15,519 nt of DNA from Candolleomyces eurysporus (taxonomy: Eukaryota > Basidiomycota > Agaricomycetes > Agaricales > Psathyrellaceae). Below are positions 1-7,492 of the stretch, piece after piece. The position numbers and the translations under genes are program-made. Where the stretch lies: NCBI GenBank assembly GCA_027579435.1, contig JANBPK010001401.1, forward strand, positions 1-15,519, written 5' to 3'. Positions within the stretch are counted from its first letter, which is position 1; each line of letters opens with the position of its first letter. The notes under the pieces are model-generated. The model did not search any database and was not told the DNA's origin. It worked only from the letters and a program-made list of their open reading frames with translations.

Positions 1-661
1 TCCAAGCGGCCATCAATCCCACATCATATCTCGACGTCTTTGGCAAAGATCTGCAAAACAGCCTTTCCTCCATTCAGCGAGTTGAATGGTTCTTTTACCC
101 ACCTCTGAGGCGGCCCCCACATTTCGTGCCCGTAGCAGTGTCCAAGTAAGATAGAGCGTTCTTTATTATTTCTTCGTCTTGTCCAGAAAGTCCCGCTGCC
201 TGAGCGGCCATCTCTACACCATCAAAAAACCTTGTTGCAGTTGACGGGTCCGCGGGGTCGTACGTAGGGTGCTTGCCACTATAAGCAGCAGGCATGCTTT
301 TAACCGAGCGTTTAACGCCAGTCGGTCCCCCCGTCTCACTTCCCGCACGACTCGCGCCGCGGTTACCTTGGTTTCCTCCTTCACTGGCCATTGTAAGGTC
401 CGTAAGTTGTAAGGAGTTTGTGGTTGTTAAATCGAGAGTGTTTTCTTCGCCTCTTAAGATAGAAGAACTTAGAGCCGCAGCTATGTCTTCTTCTCGAGCC
501 GTATGAAAAGTCGCTTCTCCGATATCTGAATCGGAGGGTTGTCTTTGGATCGTTCTTTTAGGTTTGCGTGTACGCCGCATAGTTGGGTAACTACTAACGT
601 CGATTAAACCCGCCGTTTGAGAGTTCCGAGTACTACGTCCAATACTCTGAGCCCTCTCCAA
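1..661 (-). pseudogene. gag: 5' part of gag of a second element copy, cut by window edge
   Basis: This stretch is almost identical to 14001-14656, the amino-terminal third of the complete gag. The first in-frame ATG is at 391-389, in a good context (A at -3, G at +4), as in the complete copy. Between bases 1 and about 132 there are some eight one-base length differences from the other copy, nearly all in short homopolymers, and they break the frame close to base 100. Beyond base 132 only scattered substitutions are seen. I read the breaks as consensus errors at a contig or scaffold edge, not true decay, but the sequence alone cannot prove this. The rest of this gag lies outside the window. 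Confidence 0.8.
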
Positions 662-834
662 TTCTTGTCTTGTATCTTCTCGACGAGACTCTTCTTCAGC
701 CAGATAGTCCTCTGGTTTAGAACCTGGTCTTGCAAAATAAGACGTCTTGTTCGAGTCCGTTTTCTAGTTCGCTCTACACGAACTGCACCCTCGCTTCCAA
801 GAGAGATGAATAAAAACAATTCACCCCCCCTCGC

Positions 835-845
835 GGTGGGCTCCA
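835..845 (-). other. Candidate primer binding site, left copy (tRNA-Lys-like)
   Basis: On the plus strand the bases read GGTGGGCTCCA, the form of a tRNA 3' end (acceptor strand, discriminator base, CCA). Yeast tRNA-Lys ends in GGGCTCCA, so a lysine tRNA is the best guess. Two bases further (848) the sequence starts TGAAGAG, a suitable LTR end (CA on the minus strand). It lies between gag and the TATA box, as a primer binding site should. No host tRNA sequence is available here to confirm it. Confidence 0.5.
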
Positions 846-847
846 AA

Positions 848-1518
848 TGAAGAGATCGAAACGGCGAGACCACTAAAAACACCAACACCACACACCACCC
901 AACCAAGTAAGTCGAGCCGCGTGAGATCCTTAAGTCGATGCCTTGTACCGTAGTCGAGCCGCACGAAATCAAGTGCGAGTCGTGGGGGTAGTAGTGAGTA
1001 TTAAGAATTAGTTAGATTCTTCTCTGCTAAAACCGGGGGTTGAAGCGTATAACACTTCTCAACTCAGGTATCTTTGTCTTTTCCTTAAACCGATATCACG
1101 CCGCGCGAGATAAAAGTCACAAGTCCAGTCGATTGCAAACGCAAAGTAAACACAAATAAAACAGCAGTAATTCTCTGGGGAAAAACTATGCTAAGAGAGT
1201 CCAATATATATACTATCTGGAGCCGCGCGATCACCGGAGCATGGTAAATAGGTGTACACGAGATTTATAAATAAAAGAGTCCAGGCCCCAGCTAGAGAAA
1301 GAGAGAAAGAGATAAAAAGAGGGTATTGGATACGCCAAGGTGCCGCCGCGCCACTTGCCAGGCCGCGCCGTGACTATTAATAGATGTCTTTTGCCTTTTC
1401 TGGTTTGCCGAGTGAAATGCCGAAGTTGATCGAGGGTGGTCGGTTTACGGTTATACCAACCGCCGCCTTGGGTTGCTCTTGCTCGAGCCGCGTGAGGAGG
1501 AGTCGGACCTCCGTCAAT
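848..1518 (-). repeat. LTR, inner part (U5, R and part of U3), left copy
   Basis: The inner end is placed two bases from the primer binding site, at TGAAGAG. The segment is present again at 14841-15519. It holds a minus-strand TATA box (1263-1269), so transcription would start near 1235 and run left toward gag. It carries several copies of the GCCGCGCGAG-like motif (916-925, 958-967, 1100-1109, 1222-1231, 1487-1496). The outer boundary is not visible; the LTR probably continues to the left of the plus-strand gene at 2720. Confidence 0.6.
1263..1269 (-). promoter_or_regulatory. TATA box of the LTR promoter, left copy
   Basis: Reads TATAAAT on the minus strand, upstream of the gag leader and inside the LTR. 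The same box is at 15261-15267 in the other copy and survived that copy's CpG loss. Confidence 0.5.
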
Positions 1519-2100
1519 TGAGTAATATTGTCTTGGCAAGTCCCTGGGGACCGCTTTCTGGGTATCTCTTTCCGTGAATGACTTTTCCTTTCAGAGTTTC
1601 TCGAGCTCCTTTGTCGTGCCGCGCCAGCCATCATGCCGTTTGACGTGCCGGACTCTTGCCGCGCATCTCTTTGCGTGCTTAGGAACTCGTCCCCACTGCT
1701 CTAGCACTGAATATACTCGATTGGTATGAGGCCGCACGAGAGATAGGGTTCCTTAAGTGCCTAGGAGACCCTTCCTATCGCCTTAGTAGTGAAACCAGGT
1801 TGTTCTGCTGCAGGGCAGGCCGTTGATCTGAAGCGGTGCCATCCGGCTAACATACTAAACCCTAATCTCGGGTATATGGCGGCGCGCCTCTAAGTCGGCA
1901 GTCCTCGAGTAGACTCCAACTCTCGCGAACCCAAGAGTAGCGTACTCTTTCGTTATCCTTCGCACCGCGCGAGTTATCTTAATATTGGCAGGGTTTCTTA
2001 GGGTAGAGATTAGATTAGACACGACCGTGTATTGAATTATGAACTGTTTATTCAATAAAGTGGTATTTATTCGCGAAAAAGCGAACACGGTCGTATCATC

Positions 2101-2133
2101 TCCCCCAAACCAGCTCTCGACTGTCCTCAGTCG
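2101..2133 (+). repeat. TCCCCCAAACCA followed by 6-bp stem with TCCT loop (copy 1)
   Basis: The 12-mer occupies 2101-2112. After 5 nt comes the perfect stem CGACTG/CAGTCG around a TCCT loop (2118-2133). The same layout with a different stem is at 5715-5748, and the 12-mer alone is at 6522-6533. Confidence 0.5.
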
Positions 2134-2680
2134 CGGTGTATAGAGCAGCAAGTTCTGATCCTTTGCCTTTTAGAAACACACAGTTCAGCCTTGGCCCGGC
2201 GCTTAGAGACCGAATCCCTTCACGCCGCATCAGAACTTCACTTTGTCTTTTGCATACACTTGTCCCGACCCTTACTCGGTCCCGTCGTGTGTGAGAAAAT
2301 TCCCAGGTCGCGGCCCCGTCAGGCACGCGGAAGCAAAATCTGATTGGCGCCGCCTTACGGCCATCACGATTTAGGTTTTGGTACTTCGCGACCTGTCAAG
2401 GCGCTTATAGTACCATTCCGTCGTTTCAAGTCTCCGTAGAACACCCATACAAAATTCGAAGCCGCAGCAGTCGTAGCTTTTCGGGCGGCCTGAGTTCTGT
2501 GTCAGAATTAACCTTTTTCCTTGAAGTCTTGAGAGTTACGAGTCCTCCCGTAGTATTCAGTTCCTCTGCAGACAATGCAGAAACGCGAACACTTTTGTCT
2601 TTTCGAACATCTTTTGTCTTTCTTTATCAGAGATCTCAGGCCGCGTGAGCGAGAGGTTCATAAAGAGGGAGGGCCAGAAG

Positions 2681-2716
2681 CCCTTTCCCCCTCGCTCTCT
2701 CCTGCTTTTCTGCTTA
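2681..2716 (+). promoter_or_regulatory. CT-rich leader before the Zn2Cys6-like gene
   Basis: A pyrimidine-rich tract ends a few bases before the ATG at 2720. CT-rich stretches near transcription starts are common in fungal promoters. On the minus strand it is purine-rich, so it could also hold the polypurine tract of the retroelement; the two readings cannot be told apart here. Confidence 0.35.
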
Positions 2717-3313
2717 ACCATGAGTTCTCCTCCTCCCGAAGCTAGCACTTCTAAAGGCAAGGGCAAGGCCTGCGCCGCTCGTGTTTCGCCATCCGTCTCG
2801 CCGTCTCCTTCCCCTCCTCCGCTCCGCCGTACTTATCGTACTCGCCGTTCTATGGTCGGCGAGCCTGCGCTAACTGCGGAGGAGTACCCCTTGCTTCTAA
2901 ACTCCCTGGACACCTTGGGGAACTACCTCGACCCGAACGCGGTCATCGATGGTTCCGGCAGCCTTCCCGACCAGCTGTCTGCGTTTATTTCGACTCTGGC
3001 CCCTCATATTGTACGTGCCGCCCCATTTCCGTCCTTTCTTTTCTTATTGCTGACTTTTCTTTTTCCTTTTTCATAGCTTACCGCGTACTCCGACTACCAT
3101 GTGTTGAACTTTACGTGAAATGGGCGTCTTATCCAGCGCCTAATCACTTACCTATCACGTGACATAGTACACGTATGGACACGTAGTTACACGTAGTAGT
3201 CTATTATTAGATAGGTCTGGACTTGGCCAGAAGTTTGACATACGTAGACATCATGTTTCATATACATCATACTACGTCATCCTTAGTCAGTAGCCTATTG
3301 TACTACGTCATAG

Positions 3314-3356
3314 GCTCAGTCAGCATGACGTGCTAAGCACGCAATGCTCAGTCAGC
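3314..3356 (+). repeat. Direct repeat GCTCAGTCAGC x2 around a palindrome in the solo LTR
   Basis: GCTCAGTCAGC is at 3314-3324 and 3346-3356, flanking the inverted repeat CGTGCT-A-AGCACG (about 3329-3341). Several TACGTCA or GTGACGTGAC elements (about 3273, 3305 and 3391) resemble bZIP/CRE binding sites. Together they look like the U3 enhancer of this LTR. Confidence 0.5.
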
Positions 3357-3417
3357 CAACTGGCGCACAGACCAGTTGAGTGACTTATTGTGACGTGACT
3401 GTCACATAGTAGAAACG

Positions 3418-3425
3418 TATAAATA
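3418..3425 (+). promoter_or_regulatory. TATA box of the solo LTR
   Basis: TATAAATA lies within the LTR, downstream of the ACGTCA-type elements, as expected at the U3/R border. It may still drive plus-strand transcription into the interrupted gene. Confidence 0.6.
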
Positions 3426-5714
3426 GCCCTCTTGTAGTAGCTAGTTTCTACAGAACAACTCGTACTACCAAGTACTCTTCTACACACGCTTACAGCACAC
3501 TCGCATCAACACCACCCTCTCACCTCCATCAAAGCACCAAGCAAGGTATGATGTCAGATCATACTCAGTATTCTAGGGCTACGTTTCTGCGCAGGTTATT
3601 CCCCTGTACTTGCAATAGCGAGTTCAGTAGGATTGCCCTCTTCTGCGAACATGGCTGTTCAACACCATGTTTGTCACAACGCCGACCTGGCAGACTTCTG
3701 TCTCCAGGTGTCTTTTCTTATGCGACGGGTCGCGCCGGACCAATTCTTCTACCTACTCAACGCTAACGACGACGAGTGGTCCTGGTTGTCGGATGGGATA
3801 CCGACCGTCCGCTTCCAGGGCTTCCAATCCACTGGCGACCCTGTCCTGGCTGTGGCCCGGGAGGTCTTTTCTTCCCATGCCGCTCGAGCCCTTCGAGAGG
3901 AAGCCGAGATCTTGGAAGCTGCCGAGGCTCCTGAAGGCCCCCTCCCAGGTAAGTTATTCCTTGCCCAAGTCTCTTTTTGTAACCTAGTTACTGATTATCT
4001 TGTCTCATTATCTTCCTTTCCTACCACCATTCCTCATTTATAATGGGGATTGGTCCTCTGACTTTCTTCAGAGTCAGCCTCCGGTGCGGCTGTCGTGATG
4101 GATGAAAACGATGAAGAATTCGCTCCTGAAGAGCCCTCTCATCATCCTCGTCGTTGTCGTCACCACTCCCGCTCGGCCGGCCCCACCACCAGAAGAATGG
4201 GTGTCATGGATCGCCCCGGAACTGTCCTGGAGCATTCTTATCTGCTCCCACCTCTCGGTGTCCGCCCTCGTGTCGCTTTTGAGAAGAAGAAACCCCCNGA
4301 AGGCCGATTCTCTGCCTCGCGTCGAGGCGCCGGGCGAGTTGCCCATCTACCGAGATGGTCCCTTGTTTCGTCAGGGTGAGGGCCTGAGTGAGTTGACACT
4401 TCCGATCCAGCAAGGCACCCCNTCCCGACTGGGTGAGTTTCCTCTTTCTTTTACCTTATTTTTATCTTTTTCTTACTCTTGTACTCTTCTTACGGGGTAG
4501 GTTCGTCCCTCCTGCGGCCAATGCTGCCACTTCGGGCTTCGTTGCACAGGCGGCGACATGCTAAACCATGTACGCTGTGATCAGTGCGCCCGTCTGAAGC
4601 AGGCCTGCGGGTTTGACGCCCGCATCCCTCGCTTTCAGTCCTCCCAGCATCTTTTCTATGCTGGTGAAGATTCTCCCATTAGTGAGTACCATATTTCTTG
4701 ATCTTTTTCACCTTCTTTTCGGCTTATTGTTCCTCGCACCGTACCACAGATATTACGTCGCTGGTGTCTGACGGCCTGAACTTGCGGTCCATGGCCCAGA
4801 TCGCCGCCGCCCAGGCTGACGACCTCATCAAGATGACCGAGGCCAAGGTTGGAACCTTGTCCCTTGTCATGCAACGGGTCTACGCTCGCCGTGGGGATGC
4901 CGGCCTCAACGACTACTTCCGGAACGTCCGTGGTTTCAGTGAACTACTCGAGTTCGCTCATCGAGTGCCCTTGGACACTCCCATGCTGTTCCCACGCCGC
5001 CTCAATGCGACTACGATGCAACCGGATGAAGTCGAGTACCGATGGTCTACCGACTATGAGGACTCGATCTACTTCCGCCCTCCCGCCGCGTCGGACGACG
5101 AGATGGAGGTTGACCCGGCTTCCGGCCCGGCGCCTCCCGATGAAGATGATGACCTCGGTGAGGGTCCTTCTACTCAACCAGCTGCGGTACGTCTCCCTAC
5201 GCCCCCATCTCTTGACCTTCGCCGCCTACAACGCTCACTCCAAAAAGGCTTCAAGTAGCGCTCCCGCCGCCTCATCCTCTAACGTCAACCCTCTTATCGG
5301 GCTCGCTGCTAAACGTCGACGGGGGGAGTAGTGGGTCGTAATCGAGTTGGGACGTCTTGCCGCGGGGTGTAAAAGCCCCTTTTCTTTTTATATTCTTTTT
5401 TTTTTGTAGTCTTGTCCCTTATGCAACTGTGGTGCCAGTTGTATAGGTGTATCTTCAGCACCCAATTCATACCTTTTTCTTGCCGCCGCTCCTTGTGTGA
5501 CTAAGTGAGAACCACCCGAGTTTTCGTTTTCAAGTCTTCTTTTGATAAGTAAACAGTTTATCTTCTTTTCTAGGTAATTCCTTTGCCTTAAGTCGCGCCG
5601 CCCCACTTCTGAGTAAGAGAATTCATAAGATTTCGCTTCGAGCATATCGAAAAATTTCTTAAGTCTCATTTGTCTCCTTTAGTTTCAGTAGTGACGCTAT
5701 GGTGGCACCATCCC

Positions 5715-5748
5715 TCCCCCAAACCAAAATCTAAGCCGTCCTCGGCTT
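5715..5748 (+). repeat. TCCCCCAAACCA followed by 6-bp stem with TCCT loop (copy 2)
   Basis: The 12-mer occupies 5715-5726. After 6 nt comes the perfect stem AAGCCG/CGGCTT around a TCCT loop (5733-5748). The stem bases differ from those at 2118-2133 while pairing, loop and upstream 12-mer are kept. Confidence 0.5.
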
Positions 5749-5773
5749 GACCTGGATAGGAGAAACAAGACAG

Positions 5774-5788
5774 CTCGCGCCGCGCGAG
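5774..5788. repeat. Perfect copy of dispersed 15-nt palindrome
   Basis: CTCGCGCCGCGCGAG is a 7-bp inverted repeat around one central base. Partial copies are scattered through the window (exact GCCGCGCGAG at 1100-1109, 6871-6880, 7159-7168 and 15097-15106; many one- or two-base variants). Confidence 0.75.
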
Positions 5789-5824
5789 CATCGTCATCGC
5801 TTGGAGCGGTCTCAGTCCACTATC

Positions 5825-5831
5825 ATATAAG
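5825..5831 (+). promoter_or_regulatory. TATA-like box of the Lys/Glu-rich protein gene
   Basis: ATATAAG lies about 115 bp before the ATG at 5944, followed by a CT-rich tract (about 5886-5943) of the kind seen at fungal transcription starts. Confidence 0.4.
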
Positions 5832-5943
5832 AGCAGGATGCCAGGCAGGCAACGACTTCACGCCGCGCCAGACTTAGCAGTACTCCTACACTCCTCGAAC
5901 CTCTTCGTCATCGTCTCTTAACCCTTGCTATCTTTTCTTTATC

Positions 5944-7488
5944 ATGGCTTCGCAACCTCTCATGAATTCTAGCAATATCGCTGAGTTCTGGAAGGAGCGT
6001 CTCACAGAGATCCGTCCCAAGTTCTTCCTTACTCCGTCTGTTCCTGCCCAGCACACCATCACCCAGAACTCGACCCTCAACCAACCCTTGGTGGAGCAAG
6101 CGGTATGCTATTCCAGAACTCCTTCGCGCCGCGCAGCCACTGATACCTTTACTGTCGCCAGGTTCACATCCTGACCCATAACCCGACCCTACTCAGTAAA
6201 CCCGAGGTCGTGGGCCAGGCCATCCTTCAGGACAACCACCTGAACGACATCCATTCCACCGCTTCTATCCATTACGCCCACAATCCCTTTCCTAAGGAAC
6301 TACGCGTTGCCTTGCAGCGACTCATCCGCTCCGGAATTAGAGATTGTGGGGACCAAGTTCGTGCCGTACCATCCTTATACCGTTTCCCTTTACTTATCTT
6401 GTCTTCCAGCCGCTCCCGCACTGGGCTCAAACTGGTCGAGAAACCAAGGACGTCCTCCGCAGTGGTGGTCGGGATACCCTTCGCACCGTTCCAACCAAAC
6501 GAAGCGTATGTGCCGTTCGTGTCCCCCAAACCACTGATATTGACTCGTGCCGTACCAGTTCTCTGCTATGGGACAACTTCCGAACACTCCCTTCAGGCTC
6601 CCTGCTTCGTCCAGCAGCGCCTCCGAGTTTCGTCCTTATGGTGCGGCATCACTTCCTTTCTTTTCTTTCCGTTTTACTTAATGTTTTTATTATCTTAGCC
6701 GCCACTTTTNGACAGTGGCTTATTCGCAGAGGAATATCAACAAACCTCCGTCGCTATCGAGAGTGCTATAGGAGCAACTCACCCGGCTTTAGACTTGTTC
6801 TATCAAATGAACTGCCTTAAGTCCAACATAGCCAGGATCAATGGCGAGATCGAAGCCCTTTCTTTCTTACGCCGCGCGAGCGTCATGCAACTCGCATCCC
6901 TCCGTAACCGGTACGAACGCGACTCGCACCTTCCCGATCCCCCCNGCTTCGCTTCCCGCCGACCCCACTCCCACCCCGACTCCGTCTCCTGCGAAGAAGG
7001 TCCCTAAGGAAACCAAGGAAACCCCAAAGGAGACTCCCAAGGAACCGAAGGAGAAGAAACCAAAGCTTGCAAAGGCTGAGGCACCTTCCTCCAAGGTTAC
7101 TACCGAGGGATCCGCTAAGGTTAAGGCCAAGGAGACGGCTACGAAGACGAAAGCCAAGGCCGCGCGAGAGCCTAGCGAGGTCAAGACCCGAGCCAAAACT
7201 CAAGCCGCGTCAACTGCCGAGGCCAGTAAAGGGAAGGGGAAACAGCGTGCTGCCGTGAAACCCAAAACCGTTGTCGAGAAGAAGGAGACCGTTGAAGAGC
7301 CGGTCAAGGAGAAGGAAAAGGAGGAGGAACCGGAGAAGGAAACCGTCCCTGAGACGGTCGAGGAAGAGGGAGAAGTTCTTTCTTGGGGTGACGAAGACAT
7401 CGAGATGGAGGAAACTGGCGCCGCGGGAGAAGTCGAGGCCGCTGAGGAGGAGGCAGACCTTATGGAAGAGGAGGAAGAGTCCGAGTAA
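5944..7488 (+). CDS. Lys/Glu-rich protein with coiled-coil segment, five exons, unknown function
   Basis: Proposed exons: 5944-6102, 6162-6356, 6410-6505, 6559-6640 and 6699-7488. The four introns are 53-59 bp with GT..AG ends, and the phases fit throughout if the single Ns at 6710 and 6945 are dropped, giving about 439 aa. The ATG follows a CT-rich leader and has A at -3 and G at +4. Residues about 200-245 form a heptad-like, probably coiled-coil segment. From about 270 there is a Pro/Thr-rich hinge, then a long basic Lys/Glu repeat region with PKET/PKEP units, and a strongly acidic end (runs of Glu). The tail resembles histone-H1-like or chromatin-associated disordered tails, but this is composition only. 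I do not recognise the family. The stop is 4 bp from the stop of the convergent pol gene, so the transcripts must overlap. Confidence 0.75.
6522..6533 (+). repeat. Third copy of 12-mer TCCCCCAAACCA, inside an intron
   Basis: Exact 12-mer within the third intron of the Lys/Glu-rich gene. No TCCT hairpin follows here, unlike at 2101 and 5715. Confidence 0.5.
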
Positions 7489-7492
7489 TCCA

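Larger units (their letters stand above)
1..1518. repeat. Left copy of ~1.5-kb direct repeat (pairs with 14001-15519)
   Basis: Direct alignment by eye: base 1 pairs with 14001 and base 1518 with 15519. It covers the gag 5' end, the untranslated leader, the primer binding site and at least 671 bp of LTR. Identity is very high from about 132 to 1185. It is lower from about 1190 on, where most differences are CpG in this copy against TpG or CpA in the other. Confidence 0.9.
1519..2719. other. Non-coding stretch: probable outer LTR (U3) and promoter of the plus-strand gene
   Basis: No convincing gene is seen. The open frames here are short and look like chance frames. Contents: GC-rich motif copies (1618-1627, 1731-1740, 1964-1973, 2640-2649); repeated CTTTTGTCTTTT-like blocks (about 2160, 2245, 2594 and 2610); the 12-mer TCCCCCAAACCA at 2101-2112 followed by a hairpin (2118-2133); and a CT-rich tract just before the ATG at 2720. 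By position it should contain the remaining U3 of the left LTR and the end of the element, but no second copy is present to mark the boundary. Confidence 0.45.
3102..3664 (+). mobile_element. Solo LTR (563 bp) with perfect 5-bp target duplication, inserted in exon 2
   Basis: Termini are TGTTGAAC and GTTCAACA, a perfect 8-bp inverted pair of the TG..CA type. Flanks are CCATG at 3097-3101 and CCATG at 3665-3669, a 5-bp target site duplication. No gag or pol is inside, so it is a solo LTR left by recombination between the two LTRs of a once complete element. A TATAAATA box sets the orientation as plus. The long terminal inverted repeats resemble fungal Ty1/Copia LTRs, but the superfamily cannot be decided from an LTR alone. 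It is unrelated to the Gypsy LTR in this window. Removing it with one TSD restores the host exon reading frame exactly. Confidence 0.93.
2720..5331 (+). pseudogene. Zn(II)2Cys6-like cysteine-cluster protein gene, six exons, interrupted by a solo LTR
   Basis: Proposed exons: 2720-3010, 3077-3948 (with the solo LTR 3102-3664 and one TSD inside), 4072-4432, 4501-4681, 4750-5186 and 5248-5331. Introns have GT..AG ends and the phases match at every junction once the insert and the Ns at 4298 and 4422 are left out, giving about 551 aa. Exon 4 encodes cysteines spaced C-X2-C-X6-C-X10-C-X2-C-X6-C (about residues 323-354), which fits the fungal Zn(II)2Cys6 binuclear cluster usually found in DNA-binding regulators. 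The cluster is mid-protein, not N-terminal as usual. The N-terminus is Ser/Pro-rich, an acidic stretch (DEDDD) lies near residue 500, and the C-terminus is basic (KRRRGE), possibly a nuclear signal. In this copy translation would stop at 3116-3118 inside the LTR. DNA binding is inference; I do not recognise the exact family. Confidence 0.75.
5332..5943. other. Intergenic stretch between the two plus-strand genes
   Basis: It starts with the T-rich 3' flank of the upstream gene (T runs at about 5380-5407, a likely 3'-end processing region). It then holds the TCCCCCAAACCA-plus-hairpin element (5715-5748), the only perfect copy of the 15-nt GC palindrome (5774-5788), a related copy (5862-5871), a TATA-like box and a CT-rich leader. 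A minus-strand open frame at 5388-5669 shows no recognisable domain and is not accepted as a gene. Confidence 0.55.

Noticed and set aside
744..756. GTTCGAGTCC resembling a tRNA T-loop
   Set aside because: No matching acceptor, D or anticodon arms, and no CCA end at the right distance; it is part of the gag upstream frame.
604..972. Minus-strand open frame across the gag leader and LTR edge
   Set aside because: It starts at a non-ATG codon, crosses the primer binding site and is out of frame with gag; its twin at 14769-14966 is disrupted by a one-base difference.
2101..2112. TCCCCCAAACCA considered as a primer binding site because it ends in CCA
   Set aside because: It is not next to an LTR end, recurs within an intron, and a better site exists at 835-845.
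1855..2326. Overlapping minus-strand open frames in the presumed LTR
   Set aside because: Short, mutually overlapping, no recognisable motif, and lying in sequence expected to be U3.
3314..3356. Two GCTCAGTCAGC copies considered as a CRISPR-like or tandem array
   Set aside because: Only two copies with a short gap, inside a eukaryotic LTR promoter.
5357..5412. T-rich run considered as a bacterial-type terminator
   Set aside because: The window is eukaryotic, with spliced genes; the run is better seen as 3' flank of a fungal gene.
5388..5669. Minus-strand open frame of 93 codons between the two plus-strand genes
   Set aside because: Low-complexity, charged translation with no domain. It lies over the T-rich 3' flank and shows no splice or promoter support.
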